Of a DNA stretch of 64,000 nucleotides, positions 21,699 to 29,439 are shown piece after piece; position 1 is the stretch's first letter, and each line of letters opens with the position of its first letter. Below the pieces are notes generated by a model. It searched no databases and was not told where the DNA came from. It saw nothing but the letters and a program-made list of their open reading frames with translations. Source of the DNA: Porcincola intestinalis (GTDB lineage: Bacteria > Bacillota > Clostridia > Lachnospirales > Lachnospiraceae); the NCBI RefSeq assembly GCF_009696445.1, contig NZ_VULZ01000013.1, positions 1 to 64,000 on the forward strand. The letters run 5' to 3'. A program made the position numbers and the translations under genes.

Positions 21699-22075
21699 CG
21701 CTTGCTGCCTATAAAAAATATGATGAAAACGCTTTAATCTGCGATTTTGCGGAATATTACCATATCTACGATTACAGACGGCTCCCGGCACGATATGCCG
21801 GCATATTGGCGCAGGGGCTGCGTGCCGATAGCCGCTGTGTAATGCGTTTTTATGGACAGAAGATTAATCCGGATAGGTTCCTGCTGATGACGATCTGCGA
21901 CGAGCTGCAGATCGTGATGCATCAGCAGCGTGTGATCGCAGGCAGCAAGCACAATCCAAAGCCCAGATTGATGACAGAAAGGATCAGGGAAGTGCAGAAT
22001 CAGAGCAAATATGAGTCATTTGACACCCCTGATGAATTTAATAGGCGGAGGGAGCAAATATTGAAAGGCGGATGA
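21426..22075 (+). CDS. Tail chaperone gpGT fusion by -1 frameshift
   Basis: A -1 shift at 21686-21692 joins the short chaperone to an open frame that runs from the heptamer to 22075 without its own SD-led start near its beginning. The added part reads KLLTLAAYKKYDENALICDF...HIYDYRRLPARYAGILAQGLRADSRCVMRFYG. This matches Gp15-type proteins encoded at this position. The fusion would have about 216 residues. Confidence 0.85.
21686..21692 (+). promoter_or_regulatory. -1 ribosomal slippery heptamer A AAA AAC
   Basis: The codons GCA AAA AAC place A AAA AAC in the canonical X XXY YYZ register, two codons before the zero-frame stop at 21696-21698. It lies exactly where lambda-type G/GT frameshifts occur. 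Confidence 0.88.
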
Positions 22076-22078
22076 TTT

Positions 22079-24706
22079 ATGGCAGCACAAGCAGGCACGA
22101 TAGCAACCGCGTATGTGCAGGTATTGCCGTCAACAAAGGGAATTGGCAGTAATCTTACCAAGCAGATGCAGGGCCCCAGCACAGAGGCTGGAAAGTCAGC
22201 GGGGAAAAGCCTGGGATCTGCAATCAAGGGAGCAATTGCCAAGATCGGAATCACCGCGGCAGTTGTAAAGACGTTTAAAGACACCATCTCAGAAGGCGCA
22301 AAACTGCAGCAGTCGTATATCGGAGGTCTCGATACGATTTATAAGAAATCTGCGAATTCGATGCGGGGATACGCGGATGCAGCAGCGGCCTATGGGATGT
22401 CCGCAAACGACTATGCGGAGCAGGCAGTAGGCTTTGGCGCCGCGCTAAAGCAGGCATTCGGCGGTGATGCGCAAAAGGCGGCAGAATCCGCAAATACGGC
22501 CATCAAGGATATAGCCGATAACGCCGCGAAGATGGGCACAGATGTAGGGTCCTTACAGTATGCCTATCAGGGATTCGCAAAGCAAAACTATACAATGCTC
22601 GATAACTTGAAACTGGGCTATGGCGGCACCAAAGACGAAATGGAACGCCTGCTGGCCGATGCCCAGAAAATCACCGGGGTCAAGTATGATATCAGCAATC
22701 TTGGTGACGTGTACGAAGCGATCCACGTGATACAGGGCGAGCTTGGAATTACCGATGTGGCAGCAGATGAGGCAAAAACAACGGTGTCCGGGTCATTCGA
22801 CGCGATGAAAGCATCCGCAAAAGACTTGATCGGGCATCTGGCTCTGGGAGATGATATAAAGCCCCAGCTTGTGGCATTTGGAAAATCGGTAATAACCTAT
22901 CTACAGAACCTTATCCCGATGATTGGAAATATCCTGAAGACAGTAGGGGAGACGGCAGCGTCTGCGGTAAAAACAGGGATTAAAAATCTTCCGGGGATCA
23001 TGTCCAAGGCTGCAAACAAGCTAAACGGCTTGGCGGATCTGATCAGCGGGGTGACCGGACCACAGATCGATCAGGTGTTTTCTGATGTACAGGGAAAGGT
23101 AGGATCCTGGATAAGTGGGACGTTTGTCCCGTTCATGCAGCAGTCATTCCTCCCAGCGCTGCAGATGCTGGGAAGTGCGATCTATAAGGCGATAGGCGCG
23201 TTCTTTGTGAATATCCTTCCACAGCTGTTGAGCATGGCTACGAATGGGATCAAAAGCCTGATAAGTCAGCTATCCGGTGTGACCTCAGGGGATGTGAACA
23301 CAGCCGTTACAAGCGGATTAAACTCCATCAACTCAACGGTTGGTCCGTGGATAACCGGGACGTTTTTCCCGTATGTGAAAAACACGCTACTTCCCCTTCT
23401 GGGGCAGCTTGGGCTTGCGATCCTACAGCTTCTGGGGCAGCTTGGGCTAATGCTCCTGGAGGCTCTTGGGTCACTGCTGTCTAATATCTGGAACGCCCTG
23501 ACAGCTCAATTCCCGGTGCTGCAGACGATTGCGGACACGATAAAAAATATCGTTCTTACGGCTGTGAGCGTTATCAAATTGATCATCATGGGCATCGTTG
23601 CAACGATTACCACGATTGTTAATTTCGTAATAACTGCCTGGGGGACCATAAAGTCAGCGGTCACCACGGCAGCGGCTGTGGTAATGAATGTAGTCGTTAC
23701 AGCCTGGAATGGGATCAGGTCCGTAACCACAATAGTCTGGACTGCAATCAGTACTGTTACATCTATCGTGTGGAACGGCATAAAAAGCGTAGTCACAACG
23801 GTGTGGAACGCTATTAAGAATGTTGCAGTTCCCGTGGCAAATGCCGTCAAATCTGGTGTAAGCGATGCCTGGACTGCAATCAAGACTGTAACAAGCACTG
23901 TCTGGAACGGGATCAAGACTGTAACAAGCACTGTCTGGAATGGGGTTAAGACTACCATAACAACGGTAGTGGGTGTCCTAAAGAGTACAGTAACAGCGGC
24001 CTGGAATGGGATCAGGTCCGTAACCACAACGGTGTGGAATGGCATTAGGAGCGCTGTGATTCCAGTGGCAAATGCTGTTAGGACCGGTGTGAGCAGTGCC
24101 TGGAACGGAATCAGGTCTGTAACAGGGACCGTCTGGAACGGCATAAAGAGCACCGTCAGCGGAGTGATTAACGGAATCAAATCCACCATATCAGGCGGGC
24201 TCAATGGAGCGCTTGGGACTGTTTCCAGTGTTCTCGGCAGCATTAAAAGTAAGTTCACATCCATCTTTGACGGATGCAGGAGCATCGTTACCGGCGCGAT
24301 CAGCAAGATTAAAGGGGCTTTCAACTTCAGCTGGCACTTGCCGAAGCTGGCGCTTCCGCATATCCATGTTTCCGGAGGTGTTGCGCCGTTTGGTATCGCA
24401 GGGAAGGGATCCCTGCCACACTTCTCCGTTGAGTGGTATGCAAAGGGTGGAATCCTGAAAAGCCCGACGATTTTCGGGATGAACGGGGAGAGCCTGATGG
24501 GCGGTGGAGAAGCCGGCCCGGAAGCGGTCCTTCCTATCGAGAATCTGAGAGGCTATATCATGGACGCGATGGAAGAGCAGACATCTGTTGGGAATTATAC
24601 GCAGAATATCTATATAACATCGCCTACAGCGCTTACCCCGTCCGAAGTTGCACGGCAGACAAGGAACGCGACCAGGCAGATGGCGCTCAACATGATTGGA
24701 GCATGA
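22079..24706 (+). CDS. Tape measure protein
   Basis: The 875-residue product sets the tail length and helps DNA entry. It opens with a helical region (AGTIATAYVQVLPSTKGIGSN), has hydrophobic middle segments and, from about residue 525 to 705, an array of 11-residue repeats with a tryptophan (VWNGIKSVVTT type). A C-terminal region follows with GGGEAGPEAVLPIENL, the usual tape-measure end. By the common 1.5 angstrom per residue rule the tail would be about 130 nm. Confidence 0.92.
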   Translation: MAAQAGTIATAYVQVLPSTKGIGSNLTKQMQGPSTEAGKSAGKSLGSAIKGAIAKIGITAAVVKTFKDTISEGAKLQQSYIGGLDTIYKKSANSMRGYADAAAAYGMSANDYAEQAVGFGAALKQAFGGDAQKAAESANTAIKDIADNAAKMGTDVGSLQYAYQGFAKQNYTMLDNLKLGYGGTKDEMERLLADAQKITGVKYDISNLGDVYEAIHVIQGELGITDVAADEAKTTVSGSFDAMKASAKDLIGHLALGDDIKPQLVAFGKSVITYLQNLIPMIGNILKTVGETAASAVKTGIKNLPGIMSKAANKLNGLADLISGVTGPQIDQVFSDVQGKVGSWISGTFVPFMQQSFLPALQMLGSAIYKAIGAFFVNILPQLLSMATNGIKSLISQLSGVTSGDVNTAVTSGLNSINSTVGPWITGTFFPYVKNTLLPLLGQLGLAILQLLGQLGLMLLEALGSLLSNIWNALTAQFPVLQTIADTIKNIVLTAVSVIKLIIMGIVATITTIVNFVITAWGTIKSAVTTAAAVVMNVVVTAWNGIRSVTTIVWTAISTVTSIVWNGIKSVVTTVWNAIKNVAVPVANAVKSGVSDAWTAIKTVTSTVWNGIKTVTSTVWNGVKTTITTVVGVLKSTVTAAWNGIRSVTTTVWNGIRSAVIPVANAVRTGVSSAWNGIRSVTGTVWNGIKSTVSGVINGIKSTISGGLNGALGTVSSVLGSIKSKFTSIFDGCRSIVTGAISKIKGAFNFSWHLPKLALPHIHVSGGVAPFGIAGKGSLPHFSVEWYAKGGILKSPTIFGMNGESLMGGGEAGPEAVLPIENLRGYIMDAMEEQTSVGNYTQNIYITSPTALTPSEVARQTRNATRQMALNMIGA
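23695..24185 (+). repeat. 33-bp-period repeats inside the tape measure gene
   Basis: Units encoding (S/A)xVWNGIKxVxx recur every 33 bases. Two neighbouring copies at 23881 and 23914 are identical over 27 bases. Such arrays expand or contract by recombination and change tail length in steps. Confidence 0.85.
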
Positions 24707-24718
24707 TTGGAGCATGAT

Positions 24719-25618
24719 ATGCGCAGCAGGAACAGAGTTATCACATGCAAGCGTGGGAATATGGAGATATCCTTCGGGGAAAAACCATATTCCCCTTATT
24801 TTTTAACAAATGCAGATGGGCTATACAGCACAGAAGTGGATGTTAATGTTTCAGAGAATGCGTTTGATGACGGGGGAATTTACCAGAGTTCCCGGATCAA
24901 AAAGCGTAATATCGTACTGACAATTCAGGATCGGGGGACAGATGACCATATAGCGGTAAGAGATGCATTGCTGAATCTTTTCCTTCCGAAGCTGAAAGGA
25001 CAGCTGACGATAAAAGAAAATGATGAGGACACAGGCAGTGAAAAGGTCATTGATTACTACACGGAAAAAGTAGTATCCGACGGCAAAAATTCGTCGCGGA
25101 CCTTCACAATTTCTCTGATCTGTCCGGATCCGTATTTCTACGACCTATATGATAAATACGTTCAGATGGCAAACTATGCTGCGATGTTTACATTCCAGCA
25201 TAACTTCATTTCTGCAGGAGAGGAATTCGGATCACGAAGTAAAACGAAAAGCAGGAATATCCAGAACAACACGGGGGCGGATGCGGTAGGGCTGACAATT
25301 GATTTTGCTATCAACGGGGCGGTAACCAATCCATCTGTCACGCGGGTAGAGAGCGGGGAAACCATCCGGATCGGAACGGATGCCATGCCGCTGTCCCTGG
25401 TATACGGTGATGTGCTGACTGTAACGACTGGAAGCGGGAATAAACATATCTATCTCTTACGCTCCGGTGTCCGGTCAGAGATCAACCAGTATTTATCTTC
25501 CGACAGTTCTTTTTTCGAGCTGCACCAGGGAGATAATACGATCGGATATGACGCGGAGAGCGGTGTAAGCAATATTGAGGTTTCTGTATCATACCGGATG
25601 AGGTATACGCATGCTTGA
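24719..25618 (+). CDS. Distal tail protein (Dit-like)
   Basis: The 299-residue product (RSRNRVITCKRGNMEISFGE...) follows the Dit pattern: an N-terminal ring domain with DGGIYQSSRIKKRNIVLTIQ and RDALLNLFLPKLKGQLTI, then a galectin-like C-terminal half. Dit is the hub joining tube and baseplate. ATG 24719 has GGAG six bases upstream, inside the repeated stop region of the tape measure gene. Confidence 0.85.
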   Translation: MRSRNRVITCKRGNMEISFGEKPYSPYFLTNADGLYSTEVDVNVSENAFDDGGIYQSSRIKKRNIVLTIQDRGTDDHIAVRDALLNLFLPKLKGQLTIKENDEDTGSEKVIDYYTEKVVSDGKNSSRTFTISLICPDPYFYDLYDKYVQMANYAAMFTFQHNFISAGEEFGSRSKTKSRNIQNNTGADAVGLTIDFAINGAVTNPSVTRVESGETIRIGTDAMPLSLVYGDVLTVTTGSGNKHIYLLRSGVRSEINQYLSSDSSFFELHQGDNTIGYDAESGVSNIEVSVSYRMRYTHA

Positions 25619-26672
25619 TGATGATGTGAGAGTTTATTCACGAGACATGGACCTGATTGGTTTCGCGGCTGGAATCACATCCCTTCAGTGGCATCGCATG
25701 TACTATGAGGCAGGCAATTTTGAGATGCATGCGACACCGACGGAGGACAACGTACGGTATTTTAAGCTGGAGAACCTGATCTGGATTCCGGGTAAGCCTG
25801 AAGCAGGAGTCGTTGAAAGCGTTGATATCAAGTACAGCGCGACAGAAAGGGATCTGGTTGTAAAGGGCAGATTCCTGGAGTCGTCCTACATGGACCGGCG
25901 GCTGATCCGGCCCAGTTACATGGCGGATAACGCAAACACCGAGACTGTTATGCGAACACTGCTGACTAATGCTGTTGCAATCCCGCATGTCGTGCTGGGG
26001 CCTGTGATCGGTATCACGGATACCATATCCTTTAATGCCCAGTACAAAAACCTGCTGAACTATGAACAAAAATTGGCAAAGTCCGCAGCGGTCGGGTTCC
26101 GATTCCGTCCTGATTTCGAAAAGAAAACGATCACCTTTGAGATTTACCAGGGCGTGGACCGATCAACGGATCAGAACGACCGGCCACAGGTGATTTTTTC
26201 GGAGGATTATGGGAACCTTGAGCAGATCGAGTACAGCAGAGACACATATTCTTATAAAACTGTTTGCTATGTAGGACAGTTATCCGACGGAGTAGCTACG
26301 GATGTATGCACGGCCGGAGACGATACCCTATCAGGACTGGATCGCAGGGAAACCTGGATCGAGGTTTCAGATGTGGATAAAAGTAATCTGACGTCTGCAC
26401 AGTATCAGGCTGCCATGATTCAGCACGGAAAAGATGAACTGTGGAGCAATAAATGTATCTCTTCCACTTTTGAGTCCAGTGTAAACCCGGATGGGAATTT
26501 CAAATACCTGACCGATTATGACTTGGGCGATATTGTAACGATCAGGCGGCCTGAATGGGGGATCGAGAAGGATGAACGCATTACAGAAATCAATGAGGTC
26601 TATGAAAATGGAACCTTCAAGATAGTGCCTACATTCGGGACAAAAGCCCGGATTGCATTTAAGGCGGACTAG
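25611..26672 (+). CDS. Gp37-like tail-tip protein
   Basis: The 353-residue product begins MLDDDVRVYSRDMDLIGFAA and resembles the Siphovirus ReqiPepy6 Gp37-like family (VYSRDMDLIGF...SLQWHRMYYEAGNFEMH and the C-terminal LGDIVTIRRPEWG). It takes the place of the tail-associated hub protein (Tal) below Dit. It overlaps dit by eight bases. Confidence 0.85.
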   Translation: MLDDDVRVYSRDMDLIGFAAGITSLQWHRMYYEAGNFEMHATPTEDNVRYFKLENLIWIPGKPEAGVVESVDIKYSATERDLVVKGRFLESSYMDRRLIRPSYMADNANTETVMRTLLTNAVAIPHVVLGPVIGITDTISFNAQYKNLLNYEQKLAKSAAVGFRFRPDFEKKTITFEIYQGVDRSTDQNDRPQVIFSEDYGNLEQIEYSRDTYSYKTVCYVGQLSDGVATDVCTAGDDTLSGLDRRETWIEVSDVDKSNLTSAQYQAAMIQHGKDELWSNKCISSTFESSVNPDGNFKYLTDYDLGDIVTIRRPEWGIEKDERITEINEVYENGTFKIVPTFGTKARIAFKAD

Positions 26673-26681
26673 GAGGATGAA

Positions 26682-26870
26682 ATGACAATTACAGAAGTGA
26701 AGCCGGAATTTGTTTTTTCTACGCTGCAGAAGCTGCAGAGTGGCGATAAGCTGCTTTGTGCGGATTATAAAAAATGCGAGATGACAGACACATATGGCCT
26801 TGTGGTCGGCGAAGTTTCCCGGAGGCTGCAGCTGCCAGAGTGTAAGTTCTTCAAGGTGACGGAGGAGTGA
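26682..26870 (+). CDS. Small tail-region protein
   Basis: The 62-residue product (MTITEVKPEFVFSTLQKLQS...) has a beta-rich look and no recognised domain. AGGAGG lies seven bases upstream. It lies one base before the baseplate gene and shares its transcript. Confidence 0.65.
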   Translation: MTITEVKPEFVFSTLQKLQSGDKLLCADYKKCEMTDTYGLVVGEVSRRLQLPECKFFKVTEE

Positions 26871-26871
26871 T

Positions 26872-27534
26872 ATGAGCAATAGATACGGATTGTTCTGGAA
26901 CTCTAGCAGCGGTGATCGTACATATGATGCGGACGCCTTTGCGGAGTGGCTTAAGCCATTTTTTAAGAACGGCGTTTTTGTGTCGTCCCTCCCTATCACT
27001 GCCGGCAGCGGAATGACTGTGAGCGTCGGCTCTGGCACAGCCTACATAAATGGAAAGCTCCGGACGTTCGACACCGATACCCTGCTGAACATTCCGACAG
27101 CAAATGGAAGCTATCCCAGAATCGATAACATCGTTGTTGAAAGGAACGACACGGACAGAGAGATCACACTGAAAGTTGTGCAGGGAGCATATTCCGGAAC
27201 AACTGCATCAGCATCTGATCCGACACGGGCAAATGGCGTTTATCAGCTGGTTATCGCGCGGGTCGCAGTCGAAGCGGGCGCGACAGGGATTACGGCGTCA
27301 AATATCACCGATTGCAGGGCGGATACTAATTTATGCGGATACGTTGCATCGGCAATCGATAACCCAGATTTTGAGGAATGGTACAACCTGAATCAGTCGA
27401 AGTTTGAGGAATGGTTTGATAATGTTAAGGACCAGCTGTCGACAGATGCGGCGGGAAATCTTCAGAACGAGATCAACAATTTAAGCATTTGGAAGATGGA
27501 CGGAGAAATGCTTATAGCTCCGACTGCTACGTGA
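26872..27534 (+). CDS. Baseplate / upper receptor-binding protein
   Basis: The 220-residue product begins MSNRYGLFWNSSSGDRTYDA with an N-terminal baseplate-docking domain (SGMTVSVGSGTAYINGKLRTF, PRIDNIVVERNDTDREITLKV), and continues with a helical segment (NPDFEEWYNLNQSKFEEWFDNVKDQ). This is the pattern of phage baseplate proteins that carry the fibre encoded by the next gene. Confidence 0.8.
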   Translation: MSNRYGLFWNSSSGDRTYDADAFAEWLKPFFKNGVFVSSLPITAGSGMTVSVGSGTAYINGKLRTFDTDTLLNIPTANGSYPRIDNIVVERNDTDREITLKVVQGAYSGTTASASDPTRANGVYQLVIARVAVEAGATGITASNITDCRADTNLCGYVASAIDNPDFEEWYNLNQSKFEEWFDNVKDQLSTDAAGNLQNEINNLSIWKMDGEMLIAPTAT

Positions 27535-27548
27535 GGAGGGATAAAAAG

Positions 27549-28031
27549 ATGGCAACAGAAGCTAAAGGAATGCAGGTAAATCTGAACGGAACGACAACAG
27601 ATGTGTTGTTTAAAGACGAAACCGCGCGGAATACACTTAGTCAGCAACAAGAGGCAATTAATAAAAATGCTACAGATATCACTGCGCTAAACAACGATTT
27701 ATCAAATATATCTGGTACGGCTACGCCAGTCGGAATATTTACGAATCAATCAATATCGTACATGCGCTTCGGGAAAATTGTTGTAGTAACTGGATGGGTG
27801 AATACCGGAAGCGTGCAGGACCCGACCACTGGATACCCGGAGGGTAATCACTATACGATTGCATCCATCCCATATACTCCGCTCGGCGGAGCAGCACCAT
27901 TAGCAGCATATTGTATGAATGGCGCCGCAGATGCACAAGTATGGGTTGAAGGCGGAAACATCGTGTTTAAATCGACTAAAGATCCGTTTTCTAATGCAAT
28001 TTATCTATCCGGAGCGTTTATTATGGCGTGA
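27549..28031 (+). CDS. Tail fibre protein with switchable C-terminus (expressed cassette)
   Basis: The 160-residue product has a constant N-terminus (MATEAKGMQVNLNGTTTDVL...QQQEAINKNATDITAL) with a coiled-coil part, then NNDL at residues 48-51, encoded by the 12-bp site at 27690-27701. The C-terminal 109 residues (SNISGTATPVG...YLSGAFIMA) form a receptor-binding tip. Two other tips that begin with the same NNDL codons lie on the opposite strand downstream. AAAAAG and GAGGAGGG are upstream. Confidence 0.8.
   Translation: MATEAKGMQVNLNGTTTDVLFKDETARNTLSQQQEAINKNATDITALNNDLSNISGTATPVGIFTNQSISYMRFGKIVVVTGWVNTGSVQDPTTGYPEGNHYTIASIPYTPLGGAAPLAAYCMNGAADAQVWVEGGNIVFKSTKDPFSNAIYLSGAFIMA
27690..27701 (+). 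repeat. Tail-fibre recombination site S1 (AACAACGATTTA)
   Basis: This 12-bp site is identical, in inverted orientation, to S2 at 28323-28334 and S3 at 28615-28626. It lies at the constant/variable junction of the fibre gene and codes for NNDL. Confidence 0.7.
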
Positions 28032-28334
28032 TCACAATGCCGTCCATGAACTCCATCCGGATCCGTCTGCTTTGTTAACGGAGTAGCGATGTTGAACGAA
28101 GTTATTGTTGCTGAACCAAAGCTGGTGAATCCAGTTTTTGCCGTTAAATCCAGCGGATGGATAGGGCATAGCAAAAACGACAAGGACTCCGTAATCTGGT
28201 GCTCCAACAGTGTTAGGGTCTGTCTTGTAGATGCCTGTATAGCACGCCCAGTTTGCATTGTTATCATACGTTGTAGAATCGAATGTTCGGAAAATCTCAT
28301 CAGAAGTGTTCAGTTTATTTGCTAAATCGTTGTT
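28032..28334 (-). CDS. Silent tail-fibre C-terminal cassette B
   Basis: Read leftward from site S2 (28323-28334) the frame is open for 101 codons: NNDLANKLNTSDEIFRTFDS...PDYGVLVVFAMPYPSAGFNGKNWIHQLWFSN...SGWSSWTAL. There is no convincing start codon or SD at the cassette head. Its stop abuts the stop of the expressed fibre gene within the palindrome TGATCA. It is a receptor-binding tip that would be fused in frame after inversion between S1 and S2. Confidence 0.75.
   Translation of the reverse strand, partial: NNDLANKLNTSDEIFRTFDSTTYDNNANWACYTGIYKTDPNTVGAPDYGVLVVFAMPYPSAGFNGKNWIHQLWFSNNNFVQHRYSVNKADGSGWSSWTAL
28323..28334 (-). repeat. Tail-fibre recombination site S2
   Basis: This is the inverted copy of AACAACGATTTA, extended to AACAACGATTTAGC shared with S3. 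It marks the head of cassette B and directly follows the stop codon of cassette A. Confidence 0.7.
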
Positions 28335-28338
28335 GTTT

Positions 28339-28626
28339 TTATGAAATCGTTTGCCACGCCGTCCAATTTTCGTTGCCAATCTTTTTACGCATTTTTATAT
28401 TGAACTCGTAGTTATAGAAAAACAGCTGCGTGATCCAGTTGCTAGCGGTAAATCCAGTACCTGGGGCTGATTCGAACACCAACAAAACGCCGTACCCGTT
28501 TACATTTGCGCTTGCATCGCTAGTCCAGTATATCCCTGTTCGGCTACACTGATTAGCGTCAGACACGTAACCGTTGTTTGCAAATGTTTCCGTAGATCCA
28601 TCGATCTTTGTAGCTAAATCGTTGTT
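28339..28626 (-). CDS. Silent tail-fibre C-terminal cassette A
   Basis: Read leftward from site S3 the frame is open for 96 codons: NNDLATKIDGSTETFANNGY...GYGVLLVFESAPGTGFTASNWITQLFFYNYEF...ENWTAWQTIS. It is clearly homologous to cassette B (GYGVL-VF, GF...NWI.QL.F.N, W..W). No start signal of its own is evident. It would replace the expressed tip after inversion between S1 and S3. Confidence 0.75.
   Translation of the reverse strand, partial: NNDLATKIDGSTETFANNGYVSDANQCSRTGIYWTSDASANVNGYGVLLVFESAPGTGFTASNWITQLFFYNYEFNIKMRKKIGNENWTAWQTIS
28615..28626 (-). repeat. Tail-fibre recombination site S3
   Basis: Inverted copy of AACAACGATTTA at the head of cassette A. The bases before it differ from those before S1 and S2, so identity is restricted to the site itself. 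Confidence 0.7.
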
Positions 28627-28638
28627 TGTTCTATTAAT

Positions 28639-28660
28639 GCCGCTATTTAGCGGCTTTTTT
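28639..28660 (+). terminator. Terminator beyond the fibre cassettes
   Basis: GCCGCTA and TAGCGGC pair around TT and are followed by six T. It ends rightward transcription after the cassette block, whichever orientation the block is in. Confidence 0.88.
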
Positions 28661-28677
28661 CATGAAAGGATGCCACC

Positions 28678-28791
28678 ATGGCCATATTAAAATTTGATGA
28701 CAATTCTACAATCGAAAAACATGAACCGACTATTGATAACAATGCCTGGTCGCCTGCCGATTATCCACAGGGGTGGATTACAACAGCTTGA
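28678..28791 (+). CDS. Small phage protein (37 aa) with WSPADYPxGW motif
   Basis: The product MAILKFDDNSTIEKHEPTID... ends WSPADYPQGWITTA. GAAAGGA precedes the ATG. Short proteins at this position, between fibre and holin genes, are frequent (XkdX-like place), although the sequence is not of the XkdX type. The tryptophan/tyrosine pattern recalls small carbohydrate-binding modules, a weak guess. Confidence 0.55.
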   Translation: MAILKFDDNSTIEKHEPTIDNNAWSPADYPQGWITTA

Positions 28792-28806
28792 TAGGAGGTA
28801 AAACCG

Positions 28807-29142
28807 ATGGGACATTTGTTTGACAAGATTATGGATGTGCTGCAGCTAATTGTGCTGATCGGGTCGGTGCTGACGCTGGCAAAGACCGCAGTAAAGGTGG
28901 CGAAGACACCGGAGAAGTCACAGAATGACAGGATCCGTGCGCTGGAGATCCGCGTAGACAAAATCGCGGAGCGCCTGGAAGACGGAGATCGGCATTTTAC
29001 TATGATTGACGATGGCACGGTCATCACACAGCAGTGTATCCTGGCCATGATGGATGCATTGATTAACGGCGATAACACGACAGAACTCAAGGCTAAACGG
29101 GATCTGATGCAGACATATCTGCTGAAGAGGGGGATTAAATGA
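28807..29142 (+). CDS. Membrane protein of the lysis region
   Basis: The 111-residue product has an N-terminal hydrophobic segment (VLQLIVLIGSVLTLAKTAV) and a charged, helical remainder (DRIRALEIRVDKIAERLEDGDRHFTMID). GATAGGAGG is the SD. Similar holin-neighbour proteins occur in Firmicutes phages and may be a second holin or antiholin. Confidence 0.7.
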   Translation: MGHLFDKIMDVLQLIVLIGSVLTLAKTAVKVAKTPEKSQNDRIRALEIRVDKIAERLEDGDRHFTMIDDGTVITQQCILAMMDALINGDNTTELKAKRDLMQTYLLKRGIK

Positions 29143-29213
29143 TATTACGAATGGCAGCAGCGGTGGTTACCATCGCTGTATTTTTGTACCTAATTCACAA
29201 TATGGAGGATTGA
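29139..29213 (+). CDS. 24-residue membrane peptide
   Basis: MILRMAAAVVTIAVFLYLIH plus four residues form a single hydrophobic helix. It starts in an ATGA overlap and ends three bases before the holin gene with an internal GGAGG that serves the holin. It could modulate lysis or exist for coupling. Confidence 0.45.
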   Translation: MILRMAAAVVTIAVFLYLIHNMED

Positions 29214-29216
29214 AAA

Positions 29217-29423
29217 ATGAGCGAAAAAGTGAAGTCCTATGTTATCAGGGCGGTGTGGACCGCGATCCAGGCAGCAGCTGCAGCTGCCATCGCCACGATC
29301 GGAAGTACCGCAACAATCGGCGGGGTAGACTGGAAGGTGGTGGCAAGCACGGCGGGTTTGGCTGGGGTCTTGTCCCTGCTTAAATCCGTTGCGGTCGGCA
29401 CACCCGAAACAAAGGCAAGCTGA
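29217..29423 (+). CDS. Holin (r1t-type)
   Basis: The 68-residue product has two hydrophobic stretches (RAVWTAIQAAAAAAIATIG and VVASTAGLAGVLSLLKSVAV) with a charged N-terminus and a polar tail, the r1t-like holin layout. It forms membrane holes that release or activate the endolysin encoded 17 bases downstream. Confidence 0.88.
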   Translation: MSEKVKSYVIRAVWTAIQAAAAAAIATIGSTATIGGVDWKVVASTAGLAGVLSLLKSVAVGTPETKAS

Positions 29424-29439
29424 GTAGAGGGAGGGGAAG

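Noticed and set aside
23506-24324. 272-codon leftward frame opposite the tape measure gene
   Set aside because: It mirrors the 33-bp repeats of the tape measure gene and has no SD; repeat arrays keep several frames open.
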